A DNA stretch of 64,000 bases from Anaeramoeba flamelloides (taxonomy: Eukaryota > Metamonada > Anaeramoebidae), in NCBI GenBank assembly GCA_027625915.1, contig JANTQA010000023.1, positions 13,330,001-13,394,000 of the forward strand. The letters are read 5' to 3'. The stretch's first letter is position 1; each line of letters opens with the position of its first letter. Under the pieces are notes generated by a model. It was not told where the DNA came from. It made no database searches and saw only the letters and a list, made by a program, of their open reading frames with translations. Shown here piece after piece: positions 35,301-44,721 of this stretch. Both the position numbers and the translations under genes were made by a program.

Positions 35301-36624
35301 TTTTTTTTTTTTTTTTAATCACCACAAAATTAAGTCGCAAATTTTTCAAAAATTAAATCTCATTGCAGGGCAACCATACTTTTCAAATCTCTCCGAGTAC
35401 ACGACAACCGTTCTAGACCAATTTAAAGTTAATTTGGATCAAAATAATCATTACTGTTTGAGCCACTTTATATCTTCCATTTTATTTAATAAATGATTTT
35501 ATCCACTAAAATGTTAATTTACGATAAAAAAAAAAAAAAACTAAAATTGGGATGAACTCAAAAATAAAAAAAACTTAAATTGGAATGAACTCAAAAATAA
35601 AAAAAAAGTAAAAAGAAAAAAAAAAAAAAACCAAAAAACCTAACCAAAATCTCCTAGTATACCACCCAAGCCACACCTTCCAGATAAAATGCTTTAAAAA
35701 TACTCATAAACTCAAATAAATATTTGAAAAAAGTTTTCTTTCATTTTTCATTTATTTTGGAAATTTTTTTGACCTTATCATTTTCAAAAGGATTCTATTG
35801 GTTTAAATGTTAAGAAACTTTGTAAAATTAGTTGTTCTTCAAAATATTCTTTGCGAAGAGCTGTTTTAAAATAGTTCGAAGATTTACCAAAAGAGAAATT
35901 CACTCAAAAATTTTTGAAATTTATTAGAATTTATCAGTACTCAATAGTCAATACAGACCGATAGAATAGACAATTTTTAAAAAACAAGAGAATTTGACCA
36001 ATTTTAGCAATTTATAATTCTCCCCAATTTAGAATACACCGTTGCTCTCGAGCAGCCTATAAAGTTTATGGGGATCTTGGAAACTGTCACTTCAAATACT
36101 AAAAGTTATTTATTTTTAAAATTATTTTGTATTTTTTACATCTAAAAATATTTAATTTTTAAATGATATAAATCAATTAATAGGAACGATTTCGAAATCT
36201 GACAACATCGTATTACAGAAGAGCAGATGTGGTTTTAATTGTTTATTCAATTGATAATACAACTTCTTATGACAATATCGAAATGTGGCTAAACCAGGCA
36301 AAAATTAATACAGCTTCTGAAATTGAAATTGTTCTTGTTGGAACAAAAAATGATCTTGAAAATAGAGAAGTCTCATATCAAGCTGGTTCTGAATTAGCAA
36401 AAGAGCTTGGCGTTTTATTTTATGAAGTATCTTCTAAAAATGGAAAAGGTATAGAAAATATGTTTGTGGGAATAATCGAAAAATTAATCCAAAAAAAAAA
36501 AAATAATGATGAAATTATAAACCAAACACAAACCATAAAAAAACCTTTTGATGTTACTATTTCTCATGTCCAAACAGAAGAAATTGTAAAAAATGATAAT
36601 AAAAATAATAAATCATGTTGTTAA
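29348..36624 (+). CDS. Rab-type small GTPase, five exons, one 6.27-kb intron
   Basis: I assembled exons 29348-29396, 29477-29511, 29636-29673, 29841-29916 and 36184-36624. All four introns start GT and end AG, and the 639 bases read as 212 codons plus stop without a break. Motifs in order: P-loop GDSTVGKT at 14-21; switch I NTTLGIDF with Thr39; WDTAGQE at 61-67; GTKND at 119-123; and SSK at about 150. The C-terminus NKSCC is a double-cysteine prenylation signal. It would cycle between GTP and GDP forms and recruit effectors to a vesicle membrane; the subfamily cannot be told from sequence alone. The NKxD box has Thr in place of Asn, as Rho proteins do. The first three introns are 80-167 bp, but the last one is 6267 bp and is filled with transposon remnants. 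The tiny exons 2 (35 bp) and 3 (38 bp) will be missed by most gene finders. Confidence 0.92.
29703..29717. repeat. Short CA microsatellite
   Basis: About seven CA units within intron 3 of the Rab gene, followed by an A-rich stretch. Confidence 0.8.
31860..33070. repeat. Dispersed or tandem repeat family I, intron copies
   Basis: A unit containing AAATTAGAA(T/C)CATT(T/C)ACTAATTG then AATTATTTATAAT occurs near 31890-31945 and again near 32735-32780, about 840 bp apart. The second is followed by the TTGATAAATTTGT and GATCGATCAAAGG block also found at 2130-2195. A run of about 26 A (32524-32549) and the short foldback module L2 sit between the two units. Confidence 0.5.
32406..32492. repeat. Foldback family L, single hairpin module (L2)
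   Basis: Starts GTCGTTAAGTTTTTTTTAAT and ends TTAAAAAAAACCTAACGGC in mirrored pieces; the whole 87 bp can fold into one hairpin with a GAAAATTTC centre. This equals one module of the larger copy at 33785-34156. Confidence 0.6.
33280..34595 (+). mobile_element. LINE (non-LTR retrotransposon) 3' fragment, interrupted
   Basis: The plus strand encodes the end of a LINE reverse transcriptase ORF. It begins at KYLGIYLDKI (the family's conserved YLG block), continues LKIRLFKSFILSQLTYGLEI, and has one stop in an A-rich stretch near 33630 before HYLEKLIKFNPRI and IYQYTYNELLNSKSW. After foldback insertion L3 (33785-34156) the ORF resumes at about 34163 with YFKIIKYQNSLFKTQRYL. It then gives a zinc-knuckle-like CPLC...H...C block (CPLCLKYENKE, INHFLWVC) and stops at TAG 34556-34558. 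The 3' UTR has the hairpin GTGTAATTTACAC and ends in an A-rich tail. The 5' part (endonuclease and RT core) is missing, as in typical 5'-truncated LINE copies. It lies in the sense orientation within the Rab intron. Confidence 0.85.
33785..34156. mobile_element. Foldback element L, copy 3, inserted in the LINE fragment
   Basis: Composite of hairpin modules. Module 1 runs GTCGTTAGGTTTTTTTTAG to AAAAAAAAGCTA. A middle stretch carries CACTTCACAAATAAAATAGA. Module 2 has TTGAGTTTTCTGTTTATTT and its mirror AATAAAACAGAAAACCTCAA. Module 3 runs from CTAGGTTTTTTTTACTTTTT to AAAAAAAACCTACG. The right end is a tandem of ACGGCACTTA-like units ending ACGACACT, the reverse complement of the left end of copy 1 (14075). 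It splits the LINE coding frame between KSW and YFK. Confidence 0.75.
34715..36035 (+). repeat. Dispersed repeat H, copy 2
   Basis: Colinear with 26590-27180. The match covers about 34715-35050, then resumes at CTAGTATACCACCCAAGCCAC near 35655 and ends around GAGAATTTGACCAATTTTAG near 35990-36010. The 35050-35640 stretch has no counterpart in copy 1 and includes a coding-like fragment. Confidence 0.6.
35365..35496 (+). pseudogene. Exon-like coding fragment inside the Rab intron, unrecognised
   Basis: After a strong acceptor-like CTCATTGCAG comes a 42-codon open frame of markedly higher GC: GQPYFSNLSEYTTTVLDQFK, then VNLDQNNHYCLSHFISSILF and NK, then stop. The sharp composition change right after an AG suggests a real or former terminal exon carried in with surrounding DNA. 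It is not part of Rab, whose frame is complete without it. Confidence 0.35.
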
Positions 36625-36823
36625 TAAAATGAAATTTATTATTTTTACAGGTTTTCCTTTAATTTTTTTTTTTTTTTTTCCAAAATTTTATTTTTATTGT
36701 TGGAAAGAAAATAAACAACTGTTTTTCAAAAATAATTAAGAAACTTTTCAATCAGCTAAAGAGCACATTAACTTTTAAGATAAAAAAACAAAATGAAACT
36801 AACTTTTCGTCAAAACTATATTA

Positions 36824-37281
36824 CTGTTGAGAGAAAAATGTTGGACACAGAAAAATGGTTGGACACCATTTTTAATTGGGAACATTAGTAAAATCAAAAA
36901 TCAAATCCTATTGATAACTAGGCGACTTTTATATAAATCCAGGTTTAAAGGTGTTACAAGTTCATTAATCTGTGGTGTGTGTAGAATACTCATTTGAATG
37001 GTTGACAACTAAAGTAGATCATGCTATTTTAACAAAAATCCAAGTTTTAGTAAAGTTAACTATTAATTATGAAAATGGTAATTTTTAAACTTGCTTTAGG
37101 CTATAAGAGATAAGCTTTTGAAAAAGTAGAATCACATTAATCGTTATTCTAATAAGTAGATTATTGTTATTTTCTTTAGTTATTTCACAAACGATTGAAA
37201 TTAAAAAGCATTTTCAGTAATGTTCCCAATTAAAATTGCTGTCCAACCATTTTTCTGTGTCCAACATTTTTCTCTCAACAG
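36824..37281. mobile_element. TIR element F, copy 2 (well preserved)
   Basis: 458 bp with terminal inverted repeats of about 70 bp: CTGTTGAGAGAAAAATGTTG, GACACAGAAAAATGGTTGGA and AATTGGGAACATTA on the left, with the reverse complement on the right ending TTTTTCTCTCAACAG. TTA (or TA) flanks both ends. The centre matches copy 1 (25466-25925) and has no gene. It is a non-autonomous DNA transposon; the superfamily is unclear from the short flanks. Confidence 0.9.
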
Positions 37282-39048
37282 TTACTTTTTTTTAAAAAAT
37301 TGAGTAGAAGAGGGATAATCTTAAAAGATAAAACCCCTTGTTTATAAGAAATACTAAACTTTATTTAGTTATTTTTATCATCATAAGAACAATTTTGAAA
37401 CTCTTATAAATTAAGAAATAGCTTTTCTTTCAATTATCAGAAAAAGTAAAATAAGAAGATTAAAAGGAAAGCAAGAAATTAATTTTATAGTTAAAAAAAC
37501 ATAAACAAAAATTGAAAAAAGAAAAAAAATTAACAAAAAAAAAAAAAAAAGAAACTTCAAAAAGGGGAAGGTGAGTTGGAAATAGAAACAAATATTTATG
37601 TTAAAGATGAGATTATAATATTAACTTGAGAAAAAACAAAAATTAAAAATGTTATTGCTGAATTTCGAATGTCCAAAATCACAGTTAGTTTAATTTTTTT
37701 TTCATATGGTTTATTTCGGTATTTTGACATGAATATTCCGTAGAGGGTATTTGTTTAATTAGGTTCATTTATTTTGAAATATTGTTTTTTTTTTTTTTTG
37801 AATTAATTTTTATTTTTAATCAACAATAAAGAATAAAAATTTATGTATGTTATTTGTATAATTAATCATAGAATATCTGAATTCAAGTTTAAATTTTTTA
37901 TAAGAAATTTAAATATTATTATATCTAGAGAGGAATTTCTGCATCTTTCATTAATAGAATAATAACTTTTATTTATTATTATTATATTTTTTTGGAAACA
38001 AAATAAATCCTTTTCAGGGAAATTTTTTGTATCAAAGTTGGTATGAATAAAAAAAAATATTACAATGTATTCAGTCAAAAATTATTATTTTGTAGTGTAA
38101 ATTTCTTTATGTATATTTATTCCTAAAACAAAGAATTTTTAAAGTGTTTTTATGGGGGGTTGTACAATAAACTTATAGGAGCAAGTGGCAAATTAACCAA
38201 ACTTATATAATGAAGACCTCTGAGATTCAAATTCTTGTACCAACATTATTTTTCATTCTTTACCCCTTTCTTTAAAAGACAATACATTATTTTACAAAAT
38301 AAAAAATTAGGTTTTTGTTTCATATTATCAGTAATTCTTTGTAAAAAAAAACTTTCAAGTGATTATTATTTTTTGACTCTTATAAGCTTATATAAGAATT
38401 GGGACAAAAACTATCTCAATTTATAAATTATTACAATTACCTGGTAATTTTCCAACTCTGGCTTGATTAAACATTATAATTGGCCCGGATTTGGGATTTT
38501 AGAAATACTGTATGGTACTGACAAGTCTCTAAATTTTCCAGAATTCAAGAGAATTAAGTAAAATAAAATGAAAAATCAAGTCTATCCTTTTAAATGCTAT
38601 AAAAATTTATAATAAAAAGCTGAAATTTTTCTAAACACCCTTTAAATATAAGTATGAAACTCGGTTTTTTGAGATAATCTTATTTACTACATCTAAAGTA
38701 ACCAAATTAAATCTCAGTCAATTTTTAAATTTTTAAATTTTCAATTTTTTGAAATTTTTTTTTTTTTAGTTATTAACCTTTTGGTCATATTAAATTGAGT
38801 GGCAAATTAGATTTTGATTCATAAGTTTCAATCAAAATCAAAATAAAAAGTGTTATTTCAGTGAAGTTCCTAAAATTAAAAATTTATCAATTTTGGGTGT
38901 TATTATTTGTGAGAAAGTGAATCATTAAAATCATTTCTTGAACTAATTAAATGATTATTTTCATAAATATAGAAGAAATTTTAATCACCACACGTTTAAT
39001 ATAGTCACTTATTAATGAAAAAATTGAAATCAAAAAAATCAAATATAT

Positions 39049-40360
39049 TAGAGGTTTTGATGATAACATGCTATAATTCACGATAAAGTTACAAAAATCG
39101 CCATAATTTCAATCAAATCGCGGTATTCCATAAAATCACGATAAAGTTACAAAAATCGCGATTATTTTCGAAAATCACGATATTCAATATTATCGTGATA
39201 ATATAACAAATCGCCATATTCTAATTATCGCGATAATTATTAAAAAATCGTGATAAATGCTAAAATATCATGATTAAAAAGTAATCGCGATATAATAGTT
39301 GATGGGTTTTTGGGATAATTGGGAAATATATTGACAAAAAATTTTTTTTGATCAAAAAATAGATTATGTGAAAAAAGTCATTCTTTGAAAAAAAAAAACA
39401 AAAAAGATACTTGATTGAATCAAGTATCAGATCAAAGAGTTTTATTGTGTTTTCATTTTTTTTGGTTGTCAAACCTATAGATCCTTTAAGATCAACAACA
39501 ATAAGAAATAAAGAGAAATAAATATTTTCTCAGTTAATCGTGGTGTTGGAAATTGCTTTGAATAAAAGACCTTCTAAAACAACCAACATTTCATCTGTTC
39601 TTTAAAGAATGTTTTCTTGGGTTACCATTTTTTCAATATTCCCAGAAAGCTAAAAGGGGTTGGATAAATCTTCAAAAGATTTCACAACATCCTTGCCATA
39701 TTGATCACCAATTATTAAGATTTTTTATACAATTGTTGTCTTCTTGTTCTTCTTCTTTGAACATCTTGGTATTGTACAGAAAACATAATTAGAACTTTGA
39801 GTTTTTTGTTTGACCGATAACCAATAAGAAGAAAAATTATTCTTTATTCTTTTTGGTTATTTAAAATTGTGAAGGTAACAACTCCATTGAAAGAAAACAA
39901 ATCTATCTTATATTCAGGTTTATTTTTGAAAAGGGTTATTATTAGTTTGATCATAAAATTTGTTTGGAGATTTTATATTTTGATATTAAAAAAAAATGAA
40001 AAGAAAACAATTTTTTTCCAGAATAAACCAAACTTATTCCCGTTTTAAAAGTTTTCGGTTTTTCAAAACTTTCAAACACTTGAAGACAGTTCACAACGCT
40101 TATAAACACTTTCAAACATTTTTAATGGGAGAACGTGTTGTAAAAGTCTCAAGGCTTTGTAAAAGTCAAGAGATTTTTTTAAAGTGATTTCAAAAAAATC
40201 ATCTTTCATTTTTTCGCGATAATTTTGTATTCTCGATAATGTGAATATCTCGATTTTATGTTGAGTATCGAGATAAAGTTGGACTAATCGCGATTTTTTT
40301 AATACTATCGCGATTTTATTGCCCATATCATGATAATATATGTTATCATCAAAACCTCTA
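39049..40360. mobile_element. DNA-transposon-like element E, 1.3 kb
   Basis: Terminal inverted repeat of about 21 bp (TAGAGGTTTTGATGATAACA at the left, its mirror TGTTATCATCAAAACCTCTA nearly exact at the right). Inside each end lie several TCGCGAT-type words and variants (TCGTGAT, TCACGAT, TCGAGAT). This subterminal array is of the kind transposases bind in hAT and similar elements. The core has only broken frames (e.g. minus strand near 39650-39790, ILIIGDQYGKDVVKSFEDL) that I could not place. It is probably non-autonomous or decayed. Confidence 0.75.
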
Positions 40361-40379
40361 CTAATTGTAAATTTTTTTT

Positions 40380-40730
40380 TATAAAAGATAGATATTCGTT
40401 TGGTAAAAACTTGTTATTTCAAGGTCATTGAAACAGTCAAAATGACTATAGAGAAATGATATTGATTTCTATGGGAATTTTATTTGATCTTTGATCTCCG
40501 ATCAAAATGTACCTTGATTGTTGTTTTTCTCAACAGGGCACAAAGAATTTGAGTTTTTTCAATTTTTAAGAAAATCTATTGATTTATAAGTTTTATTTCA
40601 TACCGTTACCAACTATCCTTTGGTATGTATTATTCTCATTATTTCTTATTTGTTCTTCAAATTCCAATTATAAAAAATAATTTATATTTGGGAAAATTTT
40701 TGTGTACCTTTTGCAGAAATAAATTTTAGT
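40380..40730 (+). repeat. Dispersed repeat D, copy 2 (partial)
   Basis: Matches the middle and right part of D copies at 16.0-16.5 and 55.1-55.6 kb: TTGGTAAAAAC, TTGATTTCTATGGGAATTTT, GATCAAAATG, TTGATTGTTGTTTTTCTCAA, then TTATTTCTTATTTGTTCTTC. It starts close to the right end of element E, so E may have inserted into or beside it. Confidence 0.65.
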
Positions 40731-41190
40731 TTAAAAAAATACATAATCAATAAAATTTTGCACTTGAGAATGGATCATCGGTAACAAATTTAAAAAAAAA
40801 TGTTTTTTTCACGAAGAACCATGATTTTAATTGAATCACCAGAAAGGCAATGTTTGTTCTAAGAGTTGTGAATGTATGGTATTCTATTTCAAATTTTTGA
40901 ATTGGGGAGTTAAATTTTTCTGAAAATAAAATTCCTGTTAAGCACTTTTTTAAGTTCAAAACAATTTTTTTTAATTTTATTTTAAATTTTTTATAAAGTA
41001 TTGTAGGTTTGTGTTAATTATTACATTGCTAATCTAAATTATCCATGTGCGTATTAAACAAAAAAATTATTAACTTTGAATTAAAAAACTTAATAATAAA
41101 AATTTTTTATTCACTTTGAAAATCAATTGGGTTTATGAATTTGTTATTATTAATTTTGTATATATATACACATGCCTGTAATTTATTAAA

Positions 41191-42549
41191 GGTCAACTTG
41201 GGATTGGTTTGTATGTATCTCAACAATTACCCGTTCTAATACATGCCAATGTGACGAGAATATTTGGTGGAAAAGATGCAAAGCATTTTTTTTACAACAA
41301 ATAAAAATGAATTATTTTCATGTGGCGATAATATTGAAGGATAATTAGCAATTGGAAATGATAGTAATCAAAATAACACAAAAAGGGTTTCCAACTGGAA
41401 TGCACATGAAATTTTAGATATCCACTATTTTAGTGAAAATTCTGTTTTAATTACAGTTGAGGGGGGGGGGGGGGGGGGGGACTTTCAGTTGTGGATCTCG
41501 GGACTTTAATGGAATTAGAATAAATACAGTAATTGTTACCGAAATTATAGAACTCCAAAACCTTAAAGTTGTAAAGATCTTTGATAGTCCTTCAATTGTG
41601 TTTTTAAAAACTTCAAAAAATGAATTATTTGTTTGGTCATCCAGTGGGAACAGTTCGAATAACTATGATGGATTTTATTCAATAAATAATAAACAATTTC
41701 AAAAAATCAATTTACCTCTAATTTATCAAAATAATTCAATTTCATTTAACATTTCTTGTGGAAGTCGATCAATGTACCTATATCCACAATATGCCAATTA
41801 TTTATTGCGGGATTTCAAAAAAAATTTTGAATCCAAAAATTTTTGTGATTCGAATATTTTTATTAAATCAAAGAATAAGAAAATATGGAAAAAATACCAA
41901 TCCATAAATTAATAATTGAATTAAGAACTAAATTAAAAATAAAGGAAATTCAAAAAATAATAGATGAAAACAGTTATTCGGGAGAAGAAGTAATTGAATT
42001 TTTGAAGTGGATTATTATGACGCAATGGCGCATTCGAAAAGAAATAAAATAATTTTTAATTCTTTTAATTTAATCTTCCCTCCTGAAAAATCCTTTGAAA
42101 ATGATTTATTACACTTATTTAACGATGAAAATTCAAATTTTTTTTCTATTTTGGTTAAGAAAAAAGGAAAAAGGCTCAAAAAATTGAAAAATATTTGAAT
42201 CGAAATAATGATAATAATACAAAAAAAAAATACAAATAATAAAATAAATATGAAAAAATCCACGTTCATAAATTAATCTCATTGGTGAGGTTTGGGCTGT
42301 TTCAAGATATCTTCAACAATCTAAATGAAAAAGTTAAAAAAAATTAATCAAATTCAAGATTATACTGAAAAATCCATTGAAAGTTTACAAATTTTTAGAA
42401 AATATTTGTATATAAATAAAGTCGAATTGTCTTCAAAGGAAATGGATCAAATTGGTGTTGAATTGGTTAAAGAGGAATTCGAAGATTCGGTAGAGTATTA
42501 TCAATTAAACGAAAATTCTAATTTGATTCAACAATTAAGAAAATATTAA
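41191..42549 (+). pseudogene. Decayed RCC1-repeat / BTB gene
   Basis: Reads as an RCC1-like propeller followed by BTB-type regions, but in pieces. GQLGIGLYVSQQLPVLI with KDAKHFF is followed by a one-base shift at the T run near 41288, then NELFSCGDNIEG, TAA where RCC1 repeats have Gln (near 41340), LAIGNDSNQNN, and a run of 20 G at 41461-41480. After that come GTFSCGSRDFNGIRINTV, NELFVWSSSGN and FNISCGSRSMYLYP. BTB part 1 (FCDSNIFIKSKN, IPIHKLIIELR, EEVIEFLKW) needs shifts near 41885 and 42005. BTB part 2 (IHVHKLISLVRFGLFQDIFN, INQIQDYTEKSIESLQIFRK) needs another near 42340. RCC1-BTB proteins are typically protein-interaction or ubiquitin-ligase adaptors. No upstream start was found, so the 5' part is lost too. 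Confidence 0.8.
41461..41480. repeat. Homopolymer of 20 G
   Basis: An uninterrupted run of twenty G in DNA that is otherwise very A/T-rich; it lies in the RCC1 part of the decayed gene, between an ITVEG and a GTFSCG reading. It is length-unstable and also prone to sequencing error. Confidence 0.95.
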
Positions 42550-42565
42550 ATTTATAAAAATTGTT

Positions 42566-42596
<31 letters not shown>

Positions 42597-44721
42597 TTCA
42601 TTAATTTTATTAATTTTTGTTTTTATTAGAACAAAATTTTAAAAGATAATTAATTGATAATCAAATATTTAGTAATACCCTAATATATATAAAAAAATTA
42701 TATCAATAAAATAACAAAAATTTTATTAATTTTGTGTTAATTCAATTCAAAAAACAATTAACATGAATTTAAAAGATGTTTTCACTTATTTTTCGCTTTA
42801 ATTTATTATATTATTTATTTTCATCAAATAATATTTTATTTTTTAACTCGTAGATAATAGATGATTAGTTGATTGTTCATATTGTTCGGGGGTGAGTACA
42901 TATCACTGAGAAGTCTAAAATTAAAGTATATTGGTTTTAAATGTTAGTCGCATTTGGGTGATTCATGGTTTGAATGTAGTTAAAAAATCTATTTGTAAAA
43001 TAGTGCTATTTGTGTATTCCATCAATTAAAAATGATCATTGTATTAGTAAAAAACCTTAATAAATATAGAAAACAATCTGAATTTTGACACAAAAACAAA
43101 GGTTGAATAATTAATATTCAGACTTTAAAGTTGAAAAAATACCTTTCTTAAGGGGGTAGTATTTTTTAAAAATAAAATGAAATCTTGTCAACATCTTGAA
43201 ATTTTTTTTTTTGTAATTTGTGTTTTGATTTATAAAATGGGAGTAGTTAATCTCATCTTAAACAATTTATAAATTTGAGTCTATTTTTTGAAATCCAAAG
43301 TTCAATATGTTCCCAAGGTTAAACGAAAAAAAGTAACCTCTTATTTTTATTAACAATTAAGTTAATTCTTGAAAATGAGGAAAAGATTTTTTTCTTTATA
43401 TGTTCGATATTCTTGGTTTTGAAAGAAAATTTTTTATTTTGTTATTATTTTTAATAATTAATATTTCCATACAAATTTCAGTCAATAAAACTTATTCGAG
43501 TATAGATGATTTAATAAATGAATATTTGATAAAAGTTTAACAAAAATTTTTCAATGAAATTTAGATTTATTAAGAAAATTTTTCTTTAAAGTTTGAAAAA
43601 AGTTATTTTCCGGTTTTCTAAAAATGAAAAAATTGCTAAAAAATCAACTAATTTTGAAAATAATTTGGTCTTATTCACATGAACCTTCATAACAATTTAA
43701 ATAATTTTTGTCAGAAACAATTGATTTTCGATTTTTAGAATAAAATTACTCTAATTCCAAAATATCTTTCAAGAAAATTTTCATTTGAAAAAATGAAATT
43801 TCATTTTAAAATAAAAACCAAATTTTAAAGTAAAATTTTTAAATGAGTTTAAAATTTTAATGGTTATAAATATATTTATTCAAATAATGCAAATATTTTT
43901 AAATAGGTACAATAAATCATTTTTTTGTTTATTCAAAAGTATTATCTCTAAAAAAGATAAAAAAATGCTTTTATTAATATTCCTGAAAACAAAGAATTGT
44001 TATTATGTAATAGTGATGAAAATGATCATAAAAAAACGTAAAAAATTTTTATAAAGTAAGCTATAAAATCAATTTAATAATTTTCTTTTCTGGGTTTCTT
44101 GGTCGATCAGAATTTTTTGACTCTTCAAATGTCCAAAATTACCAAGTACAGTATATCACGTATAACATATTTTAATATTTTGTAATCTAATCTGAAAGAC
44201 CGATCCCATAAAAGTATTTTGTGAATCTATTTCATGGGGAGAATCTAGATGAGTTTTTTATGACTTGGAAGAATCAATCAGTAAGAAAAGGACTAGAGAT
44301 CAGTTTGTCAAATAGAATTATTTTCAAATAGTGGTTATCTGATTTCATTATTTTTCAAAGTAAATAAGTAGAGAAGATGAAACAAAAAAATATATTCACA
44401 AAACTAAAATAAAATGAAAAATGGTTAGTTAGTTTGGGTAGCTTCACATTTCTGGTTTTTGTTGAATTTTTTTTTTTTTTTTATTGTGGTTTGTTTTTGT
44501 CTTATTCACATAAGATAAAAAATCAAAAGATCAAAATTCAAAAAGGATGATTTCAAGAGAAAGAAGGAAATTGAAAAAAATAAATAAGAATATTATTTGC
44601 AAATAATATTCAGTCAATAAAAAATTTAAGAAATTAAAATTAAAAAAAAAAAAAGAGAAAAATAAATAATAAAGATAAATAAAAATAAAGTGTCGATCTC
44701 TTGTTTAAAAAAATGTGTTAT
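42550..44721. other. Intergenic, AT-rich
   Basis: About 2.2 kb with a T run of about 30 near 42569-42598 and other A/T tracts. GGGGGTGAGTACA near 42890 and TTAAGGGGGTAGTA near 43150 resemble the ends of repeat C but are too short to assign. No gene seen; the frame at 43860-44054 looks like chance. Confidence 0.6.

Larger units (their letters stand above)
29917..36183 (+). other. Giant repeat-filled intron 4 of the Rab gene
   Basis: The donor GTATGT directly follows the CAG of Gln66 and the acceptor TTAATAG precedes GAACGATTT. In between lie family I repeats (31860-33070), foldback L modules (32406-32492 and 33785-34156), a LINE C-terminal fragment (about 33280-34595) and repeat H copy 2 (34715-36035). 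All known parts of the protein are accounted for on either side in the correct phase, which supports one continuous transcription unit. Confidence 0.85.
36625..41190. other. Intergenic region after the Rab gene
   Basis: About 4.5 kb holding TIR element F copy 2 (36824-37281), DNA-transposon-like element E (39049-40360) and a partial copy of repeat D (40380-40730). The 37.3-39.0 kb part has A/T runs and chance frames only. Confidence 0.7.

Noticed and set aside
41191-42549. Alternative genetic code (TAA as Gln) to explain the stop in the RCC1 repeat
   Set aside because: All intact genes here end with ordinary stops and have none inside; the RCC1 gene also has several frame shifts, so decay is the simpler reading.
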